Assembly (NCBI RefSeq): GCF_019468465.1
Contig: NZ_CP080519.1
Location: forward strand, 4,789,001-4,853,000
DNA: 64,000 bases
Direction of reading: 5' to 3'
DNA from: Amycolatopsis sp. DSM 110486
GTDB lineage: Bacteria; Actinomycetota; Actinomycetes; Mycobacteriales; Pseudonocardiaceae
Part shown: piece after piece, positions 8,327 to 17,331 of the stretch
Position numbering within the stretch: position 1 is the first letter of the stretch
How the letters are laid out: every line of letters starts with the position of its first letter
Notes under the pieces: model-generated
Databases searched by the model: none
What the model was told of the DNA's origin: nothing
The model's input: only the letters and a program-made list of their open reading frames with translations
Program-made: the position numbers and the translations under genes

Positions 8327-9742
8327 GTGGTGACCAGGACCGTACCCTCCGCCGTCGACGGCGAAGTTCCGGCGAGCGCTGCCCAGCCTCGTCTGGCCCT
8401 GCGCAAGTCACTCGCCAGACTGTCGATGCGGCCGCGGTCGATCCTGATCTTGTCGGTGATCCCGCTGGTCGCGATCGGTGTCGGGATCTGGGGCTGGACG
8501 CACGAGTGGGGGCTGGGGGTCGACAGCGCGGTCTACCGCGGCGGCGCGCTCACGCTGCTGCACGGAGACTCGCTCTACGACACCAACACCCTGTCCACCG
8601 AACCGTGGTGGGCGCTGCTGCCGTTCACGTACCCGCCGACGGCCGCGTTGTTCTTCGTGCCGCTGGCGCTCGTGCCGACGCAGGTGGCGTGGGGGTTCCT
8701 GACGGCCGTCTCGCTGGGCGCGCTCGCGCTGTCCGTGCGGATCTCGATCGGCGCGCTGCCGAGGCCGGAGGAGGACGGGCCGCGGTGGTGGGCCTCGCCC
8801 GCGCGGTCGACGATCGTGTTCTTCGTGGTCTTCCTCGGCCTGGAACCGGTGTGGCGCACGATCTTCCTGGGTCAGATCAACCTGATCCTGATGGCCATGA
8901 TCCTGCTGGACATGCTCGTGCTCGGCGCGCGCGGCAGCCGGTGGGGCGGCGTGCTGGTGGGCGTCGCGGCGGCGATCAAGCTCACGCCGCTGGTGTTCCT
9001 TGGCCATTTGTTCATCACCGGCCGCCGCAAGGACGCATTGCGCGGGCTGGCGACGTTCGTGGTGCTGCAGGGCCTGATGTTCCTGATCAACTCCCACGAC
9101 GCGTGGCGCTACTGGACCGCGACGCTGCCCGACACCGGCCGCATCGGGCCCGTGCACTGGGCTGGCAACCAGTCGCTCAACGCGCTGATGAACCGCGCCA
9201 CCGACCTCGCGCCGTGGGCGTCGAAGGCGGCGATGGGCATCGGGCTGCTGCTGGCGATCCCGGCGCTGTGGCTGCTGATCCGCTTCCACCGCAAGGGCCA
9301 GGCGCTGGCCGCACTGCTCGTCACGGCGTTCTGGACGCTGCTGATGTCGCCGATCTCGTGGTCGCACCACTGGGTGTGGGTGGCGCCGCTGATCGTGCTG
9401 CTCGTGTCGCGCCTGCCGAAGACGACGCCCGCCACGGCGTGGAAACGCTGGCTGGGCACGGGGCTGGTGGCGTTCGTGTTCGTCAGCTGCGTGCTGCTGA
9501 TCCTGCCGAACGGCCGCAACGTCGAGCTGCACTGGAAGGTGTGGCAGAACGTCCTCGGTGACGCGTACATCCTGATGCCGGTGGTGCTGGGGGTTGCCTT
9601 GATCCTGCGGTGGGGGCTGCAGCGGCGGGCGCGTAATCGCGGTTCGGGCCCAGGCCCGGATTCGGGGCCGGATTCCGGTTCTGGATCGGGTTCGGGCTCA
9701 GGGGAGGCCGCGGACCGTGCCGACGCCACGCCGGCTCACTGA
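8327..9742 (+). CDS. GT87-type polyprenol-phosphate-mannose-dependent glycosyltransferase
   Basis: 471 aa integral membrane protein with about ten hydrophobic helices, of the DUF2029/GT87 family that includes mycobacterial alpha-1,2-mannosyltransferases such as PimE. Diagnostic features are the early VDSAVYRGGALTLLHG loop with its acidic residue, YPPTAALFFVPLA, LGQINLILM and SWSHHWVW. GT87 enzymes use polyprenyl-phosphate sugars on the outer face of the membrane. The C terminus is a low-complexity Gly/Pro/Asp/Ser tail. The last 26 bases overlap the next paralogous gene. Sugar and acceptor cannot be read from sequence. Confidence 0.88.
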   Translation: MVTRTVPSAVDGEVPASAAQPRLALRKSLARLSMRPRSILILSVIPLVAIGVGIWGWTHEWGLGVDSAVYRGGALTLLHGDSLYDTNTLSTEPWWALLPFTYPPTAALFFVPLALVPTQVAWGFLTAVSLGALALSVRISIGALPRPEEDGPRWWASPARSTIVFFVVFLGLEPVWRTIFLGQINLILMAMILLDMLVLGARGSRWGGVLVGVAAAIKLTPLVFLGHLFITGRRKDALRGLATFVVLQGLMFLINSHDAWRYWTATLPDTGRIGPVHWAGNQSLNALMNRATDLAPWASKAAMGIGLLLAIPALWLLIRFHRKGQALAALLVTAFWTLLMSPISWSHHWVWVAPLIVLLVSRLPKTTPATAWKRWLGTGLVAFVFVSCVLLILPNGRNVELHWKVWQNVLGDAYILMPVVLGVALILRWGLQRRARNRGSGPGPDSGPDSGSGSGSGSGEAADRADATPAH

Positions 9743-10880
9743 CCCGCGCCTGCTGGCGCTGCCGTTCCTCGCACTCGTCCTCGGAGCCGCCGTCTGGCTC
9801 ACCCACCGGCACCTCGGCGCCGACAGCGCCGTCTACCGCGGCGGCGCGCTGACCCTGCTCAAAGGCGAGCCGCTCTACACCACCGGCGATCTCACGACCC
9901 TGCCCGACTGGGTCCGGCTGCCGTTCACCTACACCCCCGCCGCGGCCGCGCTGTTCCTCCCGCTCGCCCTCGTGCCGGCCGGGCTGGTGTGGGGCGTGGT
10001 GACGGTGTTGTCGGTGGTGTCACTGACCGTGGTGATCGCGGTCGTCGCGCGCCCCTCGCGCTGGTGGCTCCTCGGCGGCACCGCGTTGGCCCTGGCGCTG
10101 GAACCGGTGTGGAAAACGCTGTTCCTGGGCCAGATCAACCTGATCCTGATGGCGTTCGTGGTCGTCGACGTCCTGGTGCTTTCGCTGCGCGGCTCACGCC
10201 GGGCGGGCATGCTGGTCGGCGTCGCCGCGGCCATCAAGCTGACGCCCCTGATCTTCGTGCCGCACCTGTTCTTCACCGGCCGCTGGAAAGACGGCCTGCG
10301 CGCACTGGCCACCTTCGTCGGCCTCGAGGCCGTCATGTTCGCCGTCATCCCGCACGACGCGTGGTTCTTCTGGACGAAGTCCGCCACCGACCCCAGCCGC
10401 GTCGGCTCGGTCACGTGGATCTTCAACCAGTCGCTCAACGGCCTCGTCAACCGCGCCTCCGCCCTCGCCCCGTGGTCGCTCACGGTGGCCGTCGCCGTCG
10501 GCGCGGTCCTCGCCGTGCCCGCCGTGTGGCTCGTGATCCGGCTGCACCGCAGGGGCGAACCGAAGGCCGCCCTGCTGGTGACGGCGTTTTACGGACTGCT
10601 GCTTTCGCCCGTTTCCTGGTCGCACCACTGGGTGTGGGCCGTGCCGTTGATCGCCCTGCTCGTCACCACGGGTCGCCGCTGGTGGGCCCTCGCGGCCACC
10701 GCCCTGTTCGCCTCGGAAGTCGTCATGCTCGTCCCGAACGGCGCCGACGTCGAGTTCACGTGGGGCCTGGGCTGGTCGATCCTCGGCAACGCCTACGTCG
10801 TCGCGGCGGCCTGCACGATCGTCGGCCTGGCGGTGCGCGAGCTCCGGCTGAGCTCTCCCGTGGCGAGGCTGGCGAAATAG
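9717..10880 (+). CDS. GT87-type membrane glycosyltransferase (paralogue)
   Basis: 387 aa, multi-pass membrane enzyme sharing almost every motif with its upstream neighbour: ADSAVYRGGALTLLKG, FLGQINLILM, AAIKLTPLIF and SWSHHWVW. It lacks the low-complexity tail. It starts at GTG 9717 inside the upstream gene, so the two are translationally coupled. Adjacent duplication followed by divergence suggests two successive or alternative mannosyl transfers. A sugar-phosphate donor (polyprenol-linked) is known for the family. The product here is inferred only to be an envelope glycolipid or glycan. Confidence 0.88.
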   Translation: MPTPRRLTDPRLLALPFLALVLGAAVWLTHRHLGADSAVYRGGALTLLKGEPLYTTGDLTTLPDWVRLPFTYTPAAAALFLPLALVPAGLVWGVVTVLSVVSLTVVIAVVARPSRWWLLGGTALALALEPVWKTLFLGQINLILMAFVVVDVLVLSLRGSRRAGMLVGVAAAIKLTPLIFVPHLFFTGRWKDGLRALATFVGLEAVMFAVIPHDAWFFWTKSATDPSRVGSVTWIFNQSLNGLVNRASALAPWSLTVAVAVGAVLAVPAVWLVIRLHRRGEPKAALLVTAFYGLLLSPVSWSHHWVWAVPLIALLVTTGRRWWALAATALFASEVVMLVPNGADVEFTWGLGWSILGNAYVVAAACTIVGLAVRELRLSSPVARLAK

Positions 10881-10939
10881 CATCGCCGCTCCCCAGCGTC
10901 GAATCCGCGTCGTACAGTGGAACGACTGCCGGGAGGTGC

Positions 10940-12550
10940 ATGGCGGTGGTGAACGGCGAGACGGCCGAGCGGGCCTTCGCCGGACAGGCGTGGCGGGAGG
11001 TGTACACACGGCTCACCGGAGGCCGTGCGTCGCTCACCGCGGAAGATCTCGTGCGCCTTTCGACGGCGGCATATCTGCTCGGGCACGACGACGAAAGTTT
11101 CGAATCACGGGAGCGCGCGTATCTCGAGTACGTGCGGGATGGTGGGCCGGCCGAGGCTGCCCGATGCGCGTTTTTCCTGGCCCTGCCACTGCTGCTGCGG
11201 GGTGAGCCGGCTCGTGCGAACGGCTGGCTGGCGCGGGCGCGGCGGCTGCTCGACGAGCACGGCCTGGACTGCGTCGAGCGGGGTTACCTCCTCGTCCCGG
11301 TCGGCCTGCAGCGCATCCAGGGCGGTGACACCCGGGGCGCGCACGACGCGTTCACCGCCGCTGTGCAGATCGCTTCCCGCTTCGGCGACACGGACCTGCT
11401 GGCGCTGGGCCGGCACGCGCAGGGCCGGGCCCTGATCAAGCTGCACCGCACCGCCGAAGGACTGGCCCTGCTCGACGAGGCGATGGTCTCGGTGACCTCG
11501 GGCGAGGTGTCGCCGATCCCCGCCGGAGTGGTCTACTGCAGCGCGATCGAAGGCTGCCACGAGGTTTTCGACGTCATCCGGGCGCAGGAGTGGACGGCGT
11601 CGCTGAGCGCGTGGTGCGCGGCGCAGCCGGACCTGGTGCTGTTCCGCGGCCAGTGCCTGGTGCACCGTTCGCAGGTGCTGCAGGCGCTCGGCGCGTGGCC
11701 GGAAGCCCTGGTGGAGGCCCGCCGCGCCGGTGAGCGGCTCTCCGGCCTGCGCCGTCAGCCGGCGCTCGGCATGGCGCTGTACCAGGAGGCCGAGCTGCGG
11801 CGGCTGCGCGGCGAGCTCACCGCGGCCGACGACGGTTACCGGAAAGCCGGCGAGTACGGCCATCCCACCCAGCCCGGCTGCGCGTTGCTGCGCCTGGCCC
11901 AGGGCCGGACGGCAGCGGCTGTCTCGGCGATCGGCCACGCCGTGGCCGAGGCGGCGGACGACCACCTCGTGCGCGCCCGGATGCTCGCGGCGCAGGTGGA
12001 GATCGTGCTGGCCGCCGGAGAACCGGGTGCCGCCCGCGGCGCGGCCGACGAGCTGACGGCGATCGCCGCCGAGATCGGGATGCCGCTGCTGCGGGCGACG
12101 GCCGCGCACGCGCGGGGCTCGGTCCTGCTGGCGGAGGGCGATCCGTCGGCCGCGCTGGCCGAGCTGCGCACCGCGTGCGAGGGGTGGGCCGAGCTGGACG
12201 CGCCGTACGACGGAGCCCGCTCGCGCCTGCTCATCGGCCGGGCCCGGCAGCTGACGGGTGATGACGACGCGGCCGAGGTGGACTTCGCCACCGCGCGCGA
12301 GGTCCTGCACCGGCTCGGCGCCGGCACGAGCGTTCCGCCGATTCTGCCGACGCCGCCCACCTCGCTGACCGAGCGGGAACTGCAGGTGCTGGCGCTGGTG
12401 GCCGAGGGGCTGTCGAACCGGCAGATCGCGGCGCGGCTGGTGATCAGCGAACACACCGTGCGCCGGCATCTGCAGAACGTGTTCGCCAAGCTCGGCGTGC
12501 CCTCGCGCGCCGCCGCGGCCACCCACGCGGTGCAGCACCACCTCATCTGA
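10940..12550 (+). CDS. LuxR-family regulator with TPR-like sensor region
   Basis: 536 aa. Residues about 1-460 are helical repeats of TPR type (AEGLALLDEAM, ALVEARRAGERL, ALAELRTACEGW). No Walker motif was seen, so it is not a full LAL/MalT protein. The C terminus (about 473-535) is a LuxR HTH: LTERELQVLALVAEGLSNRQIAARLVISEHTVRRHLQNVF. GGGAGG at 10931-10936 lies only 3 bases before this ATG, so GTG 10946 in the same frame (9 bases spacing) may be the true start. It probably controls the downstream monooxygenase, whose promoter carries two direct repeats. Confidence 0.87.
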   Translation: MAVVNGETAERAFAGQAWREVYTRLTGGRASLTAEDLVRLSTAAYLLGHDDESFESRERAYLEYVRDGGPAEAARCAFFLALPLLLRGEPARANGWLARARRLLDEHGLDCVERGYLLVPVGLQRIQGGDTRGAHDAFTAAVQIASRFGDTDLLALGRHAQGRALIKLHRTAEGLALLDEAMVSVTSGEVSPIPAGVVYCSAIEGCHEVFDVIRAQEWTASLSAWCAAQPDLVLFRGQCLVHRSQVLQALGAWPEALVEARRAGERLSGLRRQPALGMALYQEAELRRLRGELTAADDGYRKAGEYGHPTQPGCALLRLAQGRTAAAVSAIGHAVAEAADDHLVRARMLAAQVEIVLAAGEPGAARGAADELTAIAAEIGMPLLRATAAHARGSVLLAEGDPSAALAELRTACEGWAELDAPYDGARSRLLIGRARQLTGDDDAAEVDFATAREVLHRLGAGTSVPPILPTPPTSLTERELQVLALVAEGLSNRQIAARLVISEHTVRRHLQNVFAKLGVPSRAAAATHAVQHHLI

Positions 12551-12552
12551 GC

Positions 12553-12596
12553 AGTGGTACGGACGGACCATCCCGCCCCGGACCGAAGTGGTACGG
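12553..12596 (+). promoter_or_regulatory. Paired direct repeats, possible LuxR activator site
   Basis: AGTGGTACGG occurs exactly at 12553-12562 and again at 12587-12596, 34 bases apart (about three helical turns). A TAACGT -10-like hexamer at 12627-12632 would put them near -82 and -48, the usual place for an activator. The adjacent LuxR-family protein is the obvious candidate. Binding is inferred. Confidence 0.5.
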
Positions 12597-12653
12597 CTGT
12601 TCGATGCCGGCCGCGCGGGCGGCTCCTAACGTGCTGGTCAGGAGGTGTCACTG

Positions 12654-13799
12654 ATGAACGAGCACGAGCGCACCGAGACCGTGATCATCGGGGCGGGGCA
12701 AGCGGGCCTGTCAGCCGGCCACTACCTCGCGCGGCGGGGGCGCGACTTCGTGGTCCTCGACGGCAACGACCGGATCGGGGACAACTGGCGCTGCCACTGG
12801 GACACGCTGCGGTTGTTCACCCCGGCCCTGGCGGCAGGGCTGCCCGGCATGGCCTACCCGGGTCCGCCGATGCACTACCCGACCAAGGACGAGATGGCGG
12901 ACTACCTCGAGACCTACGCTCGCCGGTTCTCGCTGCCCGTGAGGGGTGGGCAGCGCGTGGAGAGCGTGAGGCGAACCGAGGCCGGTTACGAGGTGACCAC
13001 CGGGACCACGACGTTCACCTGCGACAACGTGGTGGTCGCGACAGGTACCTTCGGCCGTGCGCCGCGGGTCCCGGAGTTCGCCGGGGGGCTCGACCCCGGG
13101 ATCCGGCAGCTGCACTCCAGCGAGTACCACAACCCGGCGCAGCTGAAGCCCGGGCCGGTGCTGGTCGTCGGCGCTTCGCACTCGGGCGGCGACATCGCGT
13201 ACGAGGCCGCTCGGGCGGGTCATCCGACGGTGCTCAGCGGGCCGATCCGCGGTGAGTTCCCGTTCGACATCAACCGGCGCCCGGCCCGGGTCATCTTCCC
13301 GGTGCTGTTCTTCGCGGCCAAACACGTGATGACCCTGCGGACGCCGCTCGGCCGTGCAATGCGGTCCGAGATCCGGGCGCACGGCGGACCGTTGATCCGG
13401 GTGAAGCGCGCCGATCTGACCCGCGAGGGCGTCGAGCTCGTCGCCGACCGCACGACCGGCGTCCGCGGTGGTGCGCCCGTCCTCGGCGACGGCCGAGCGC
13501 TCGACGTCGCCAATATCGTGTGGTGCACCGGGTTCCGCCAGGACTTCTCCTGGATCGACCCACCCGTCACGGACGACTCCGGCTGGCCGCGTGAGGAGCG
13601 CGGCGTGGCGACCACGGCACCGGGCCTGTACTTCGTGGGGCTGTCGTTCCAGTGGGCGTTCTCGTCGATGCTCGTCGGTGGCGCCGGCCGCGATGCCGAG
13701 TACGTCGTGAAGCACTTGACCGCGCGCACCAAGGCGGCGGCCGGGGAGCGGAACGGACGCGCGCGGCTGGCCGCGGGTGCGGGTGGCGCGGCTCACTGA
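12654..13799 (+). CDS. Flavin-containing monooxygenase-like FAD/NAD(P) oxidoreductase
   Basis: 381 aa. The FAD-binding Rossmann motif IIGAGQAGLSAGHYLA is near residue 11, and DRIGDNWRCHWDTLRLFTP follows the family pattern. A second nucleotide-binding motif VVGASHSGGDIAYEA (about 169) should bind NADPH. GTG 12645 is also in frame, but GGAGG at 12641-12645 lies 8 bases before ATG 12654, so ATG is preferred. The protein is likely soluble and oxidises a small molecule or assists potassium/redox functions as in CzcO-like relatives. The substrate is unknown. Expression is probably controlled by the upstream LuxR gene. Confidence 0.87.
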   Translation: MNEHERTETVIIGAGQAGLSAGHYLARRGRDFVVLDGNDRIGDNWRCHWDTLRLFTPALAAGLPGMAYPGPPMHYPTKDEMADYLETYARRFSLPVRGGQRVESVRRTEAGYEVTTGTTTFTCDNVVVATGTFGRAPRVPEFAGGLDPGIRQLHSSEYHNPAQLKPGPVLVVGASHSGGDIAYEAARAGHPTVLSGPIRGEFPFDINRRPARVIFPVLFFAAKHVMTLRTPLGRAMRSEIRAHGGPLIRVKRADLTREGVELVADRTTGVRGGAPVLGDGRALDVANIVWCTGFRQDFSWIDPPVTDDSGWPREERGVATTAPGLYFVGLSFQWAFSSMLVGGAGRDAEYVVKHLTARTKAAAGERNGRARLAAGAGGAAH

Positions 13800-13849
13800 G
13801 CCGGTACCCGCAGCTCCGCCAGGTCTCGCCAAGTAACCTGAGCGGCGCT

Positions 13850-15034
13850 ATGGACAAACGAACCGGTCTTCCCGTGGTGGGCATGGTGGGTGGCGGGCAG
13901 CTGGCCCGCATGACGCACCAGGCGGCGATCTCCCTAGGTCAGTCGTTGAGGGTCCTGTCGGCGAGTGCGGACGATTCGGCCGCGCTCGTGGCGTCCGATG
14001 TCGTCATCGGGCACCACACGGACCTCGAGGCGCTGCGGAAGTTCGCGCAGGGTGTCGATGTGCTCACGTTCGACCACGAGCACGTGCCGGGTGAGCACCT
14101 GCTGACGCTCGTGATGGAGGGCGTCGTGGTGCGGCCGGCGCCATCGGCGCTCGGGTTCGCGCAGAACAAGCTCGTGATGCGCGAGATGATGGCCGGCATG
14201 GAGGTGCCCGGCCCCGCGTTCGCCGAGGTGTCCACTGTGGACGACGTGATCAGCTTCGGCGCGGCGCACCGTTGGCCGGTGGTCCTCAAGGCCGCTCGCG
14301 GCGGCTACGACGGGCGCGGCGTCTGGATGCTCGACACGGCGCGGCACGCGCGCGAGGTGGTGCCGCGCCTGCTCGACGCGAGCACGGCGCTGCTGGTCGA
14401 GGAGAAGGTCGAGATGAAGCGCGAGCTGGCGGCGCTGGTCGCCCGCTCGCCGTTCGGCCAGGGAGCCGCGTACCCGGTGGTCGAGACGGTGCAGACCGGC
14501 GGCATCAACACCGAGGTCCTCGCCCCCGCGCCCGGCTTGTCCGAGGAGCGCGTGCACGAAGCGCAGGACCTCGCGTTGCGCATCGCGTCGATGCTGGACG
14601 TCACGGGGCTGCTGGCCGTCGAGCTGTTCGAGACGGAGAAGGGCCTGCTCGTGAACGAGCTGGCCATGCGCCCCCACAACTCCGGCCACTGGACGATGGA
14701 CGGCGCTCGCACGTCGCAGTTCGAGCAGCACCTGCGCGGCGTGCTCGACTACCCGCTGGGCCGCACCGACCTCGTCGCGCCCGCGTGCGTGATGGCCAAC
14801 GTGCTCGGTGCCGACGTCACGCCGCAGATGAGCCCGGACGAGCGCGTGCACCACCTGTTCGCGCGCTACCCCGACGTGAAGATCCACCTCTACGGCAAGC
14901 AGGACCGCCCCGGCCGCAAGCTCGGCCACGTCAACTTCGTCGGCGACGACATGGACGACCTGCGCAACCGCGCGCTGCTGTCGGCCCACTGGCTGTCCCA
15001 CGCCGTCTGGCTCGACGGCTACGAGATCCACTGA
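13850..15034 (+). CDS. purK: N5-carboxyaminoimidazole ribonucleotide synthase
   Basis: 394 aa ATP-grasp enzyme that converts AIR, bicarbonate and ATP to N5-CAIR in purine synthesis. [13 protein letters not shown] opens the preATP-grasp domain. [16 protein letters not shown] and [16 protein letters not shown] are the ATP-binding strands. The substrate/metal segment [18 protein letters not shown] is diagnostic of PurK. The frame is open upstream, but homology starts at ATG 13850. TAACCT at 13834-13839 could be the -10, leaving a leader of only about 3 bases. purE follows 19 bases after the stop. Confidence 0.96.
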   Translation: MDKRTGLPVVGMVGGGQLARMTHQAAISLGQSLRVLSASADDSAALVASDVVIGHHTDLEALRKFAQGVDVLTFDHEHVPGEHLLTLVMEGVVVRPAPSALGFAQNKLVMREMMAGMEVPGPAFAEVSTVDDVISFGAAHRWPVVLKAARGGYDGRGVWMLDTARHAREVVPRLLDASTALLVEEKVEMKRELAALVARSPFGQGAAYPVVETVQTGGINTEVLAPAPGLSEERVHEAQDLALRIASMLDVTGLLAVELFETEKGLLVNELAMRPHNSGHWTMDGARTSQFEQHLRGVLDYPLGRTDLVAPACVMANVLGADVTPQMSPDERVHHLFARYPDVKIHLYGKQDRPGRKLGHVNFVGDDMDDLRNRALLSAHWLSHAVWLDGYEIH

Positions 15035-15053
15035 TCCACTGAAGGGAACACAT

Positions 15054-15551
15054 ATGGCGCCGCAGGTGGGCGTGATCATGGGCAGCGACTCCGACTGGCC
15101 CGTCATGGAGGCCGCCGGCCAGGCCCTGGCGGAGTTCGGCGTGGAGTACGAGGTCGGCGTCTACTCCGCCCACCGCACCCCGCAGCGCATGCTGGACTAC
15201 GCCACGTCCGCCGCCTCCCGCGGCCTGCGCGCCATCATCGCCGGCGCCGGCGGTGCCGCCCACCTGCCCGGCATGGTCGCCTCCGCCACCGTGCTGCCCG
15301 TCATCGGCGTGCCGGTCCCGCTGAAGTACCTCGACGGCCTCGACTCGCTGCTCTCCATCGTCCAGATGCCCGCCGGCATCCCCGTCGCCACAGTCTCCGT
15401 CGGCGGCGCGCGCAACGCCGGCCTCCTCGCCGTGCGCATCCTGGCGGCTTCGGACCTGCAGCTGCAGTCGAAGCTGGCGGAATTCCAGTCGAGCCTGGAG
15501 GCGCTGGTGCTGGAGAAGGACGCGGCGCTGCGGGAGAAGGCCGGCCAGTAG
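15054..15551 (+). CDS. purE: N5-CAIR mutase
   Basis: 165 aa, class I PurE length. It moves the carboxylate of N5-CAIR to C4, giving CAIR, and works directly after PurK. Signature residues are [14 protein letters not shown] at the N terminus, the SAHRTP active-site loop with its catalytic His, and [11 protein letters not shown]. Start ATG 15054 follows GAAGGGA. The stop lies one base from the end of the convergent acyl-CoA ligase gene. The purK-purE pair next to a FadE25-like gene matches the order known in mycobacteria. Confidence 0.97.
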   Translation: MAPQVGVIMGSDSDWPVMEAAGQALAEFGVEYEVGVYSAHRTPQRMLDYATSAASRGLRAIIAGAGGAAHLPGMVASATVLPVIGVPVPLKYLDGLDSLLSIVQMPAGIPVATVSVGGARNAGLLAVRILAASDLQLQSKLAEFQSSLEALVLEKDAALREKAGQ

Positions 15552-15552
15552 G

Positions 15553-17217
15553 TCAGGGCAGCTGCTTCCGAAGCTCCCGCTTCAGCACCTTCCCCGCCGC
15601 CGACACCGGGATCTCGTCGACGAAGTACAGCTCCCGGATCCGCTTGTACGGCACCACCTTCTCGTTCACGGCGGCGATCAGCCCTTCGGCGTTCAGGTCC
15701 GCATCCGGCTGCCCCACGACGAACGCGACGGGCAGCTCGCCGACGTCGGCCTGCGGGCGGCCGACCACGGCGGCTGTCGCGACGCCCGGCAGTGCGATGA
15801 GCAGCTCCTCCAGCTCGCGCGGGAAGACGTTGTATCCCTTGTACAACAGCATGTCCTTCTTGCGGTCCACAATGGATAGATAGCCGTCCTCGTCGAGCAC
15901 GCCGATGTCGCCCGTGTGCAGCCAGCCGTCAACGAGCGCCGCGGCCGTTTCGTCCGGCCGGTTGCGGTAGCCGCGCATCATCTGTGGCCCGCGCAGGCAG
16001 ACTTCGCCCTCAACGCCGGCGGGCAGCGGGTCCTCGTCGAGGCCGACGATCTTCACCTCCGTGTCGAAGATCGGCCCGCCGACGGAGCCCACCTTGCGCA
16101 CGCCTGAGCGGTTCGACGGCGAGATCACCGCGCCCATCGTCATCTCGGTGAGGCCGTAGCCCTCGGCGATCACGATGCCGGGGAAGCGCTCGTGGAGCGC
16201 GCGGATCATCTCGTGGTTCATCGGCGCCGCGCCGGAGCCGATGCTGCGCACGGACGACAGGTCGGCCGTGTGGAACGCGGGCGTCGCCAGCAGCGCGGCG
16301 AACAATGCGGGCGCGCCGCCGAGGGACGTGACGCGCAGGCGTTCGGCGTCGGAGACGTACGCGGCCGGGTCGAAGCGCGCGTGCAGCACGGTCTGGGAAC
16401 CGCTGAGCAGCGCGGCGTTGAGGCCGGCGATTACGCCCATCGCGTGGAACCAGGGCGTCAGGTTGATCGCGACGCCGGTGCCGAGGCGTCCGACCCACTC
16501 GTCCGCGCTGCCGATCTGGTCGAGGATCACGTCACCGTGGGTATCCAGCGCCGGGATGGAGCCGCTGCTCCAGCACGCGCTCTGCAGCGTGTTCGCCACG
16601 ATGTTGCGGTGCGTGAGCTCCACGCCCTTCGACCGGCCGGTCGTGCCGCCGGTGTAGGCGAGGTGGGCGAGGTCGTGGTGGACGTCGATGGCCACGTCGG
16701 GCCGGGTGGCCGGCGCTTCGGCGAAGAACTGCTTGAACTCGACGACGGCGTCGGACCAAGCCGGCGCACTCGGCGCGACCACGATCGTCAGCCGCGCCGG
16801 GATCCGGTCCGCGACGGCCGCGACGGTGCCCGCGACCGGCCCGAACGTGACCACCGCGGCGGCCTCGCAGTCGGTGAGCTGGAAGGCCAGGTCGTCGGGC
16901 GGGAGCAGCGGGTTCGTCGGGCTGAAGGTGGCGCCGGCGAGCAGGGTGCCGTAGTAGGCGACGGGATAGGCGAGGCAGTTGGGCAGGTGGATCGCGACCA
17001 CGTCGCCGTGGCCGATGCCGCGGGCGAGCAGCGCGTTGGCGAACTTGCACGCGCCTGCGTACGTTTCGGTGAAGGTGAGGCTGTCGTCGCCCATCGCGAA
17101 CGCGGTGCGATCACCGAAGCGGGCGGCGGCACCGGCGAGTATCGAACCCACCGGAACATCGGGGTAAGTGAGGGAAGCGGGCAATCCGGGCGGCGGCGTC
17201 GACGCGGTGATGGCCAT
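15553..17217 (-). CDS. Acyl-CoA ligase, 4-coumarate-CoA-ligase type
   Basis: 554 aa ANL-superfamily enzyme that adenylates a carboxylic acid and transfers it to CoA. The P-loop-like motif YTGGTTGRSKGVELTH is at about 192-207. GYGLTEM (about 350), the hinge-region aspartate in LHTGDIGVLDEDGYLSIVDRKKD (about 431-453) and the C-terminal catalytic lysine in SAAGKVLKRELR are present. ATG 17217 is preferred over the adjacent GTG 17220 because AAGG lies at good spacing. It is divergent from the acyl-CoA dehydrogenase. Pairing suggests activation and oxidation of an aromatic or fatty acid. The substrate is unknown. Confidence 0.93.
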   Translation of the reverse strand: MAITASTPPPGLPASLTYPDVPVGSILAGAAARFGDRTAFAMGDDSLTFTETYAGACKFANALLARGIGHGDVVAIHLPNCLAYPVAYYGTLLAGATFSPTNPLLPPDDLAFQLTDCEAAAVVTFGPVAGTVAAVADRIPARLTIVVAPSAPAWSDAVVEFKQFFAEAPATRPDVAIDVHHDLAHLAYTGGTTGRSKGVELTHRNIVANTLQSACWSSGSIPALDTHGDVILDQIGSADEWVGRLGTGVAINLTPWFHAMGVIAGLNAALLSGSQTVLHARFDPAAYVSDAERLRVTSLGGAPALFAALLATPAFHTADLSSVRSIGSGAAPMNHEMIRALHERFPGIVIAEGYGLTEMTMGAVISPSNRSGVRKVGSVGGPIFDTEVKIVGLDEDPLPAGVEGEVCLRGPQMMRGYRNRPDETAAALVDGWLHTGDIGVLDEDGYLSIVDRKKDMLLYKGYNVFPRELEELLIALPGVATAAVVGRPQADVGELPVAFVVGQPDADLNAEGLIAAVNEKVVPYKRIRELYFVDEIPVSAAGKVLKRELRKQLP

Positions 17218-17331
17218 CACCCGACCTTACGAAGAGTGCGGCCAAGGACACAAGAACGAGCGGAGCGCCCGGCGTGAACGAGCGCTAACATCGACAGAAC
17301 TCTCCCCATTGCTGCAGAGAAGGTGACGGAA

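Noticed and set aside
9650..9710. GC-rich repeats as a separate repeat element
   Set aside because: They encode the in-frame Gly/Pro/Asp/Ser tail of the first GT87 protein and have no copies nearby.
11105..12571. 488-codon minus-strand frame
   Set aside because: Lies opposite the LuxR regulator, whose motifs are unambiguous; composition is unlike a real protein.
13788..13803. Short inverted repeat at the end of the monooxygenase gene as terminator
   Set aside because: Loop is too small for a stable hairpin and there is no T-tract.
16192..17277. 361-codon plus-strand frame
   Set aside because: Opposite to the acyl-CoA ligase; no motif, Arg/Gly-rich shadow.
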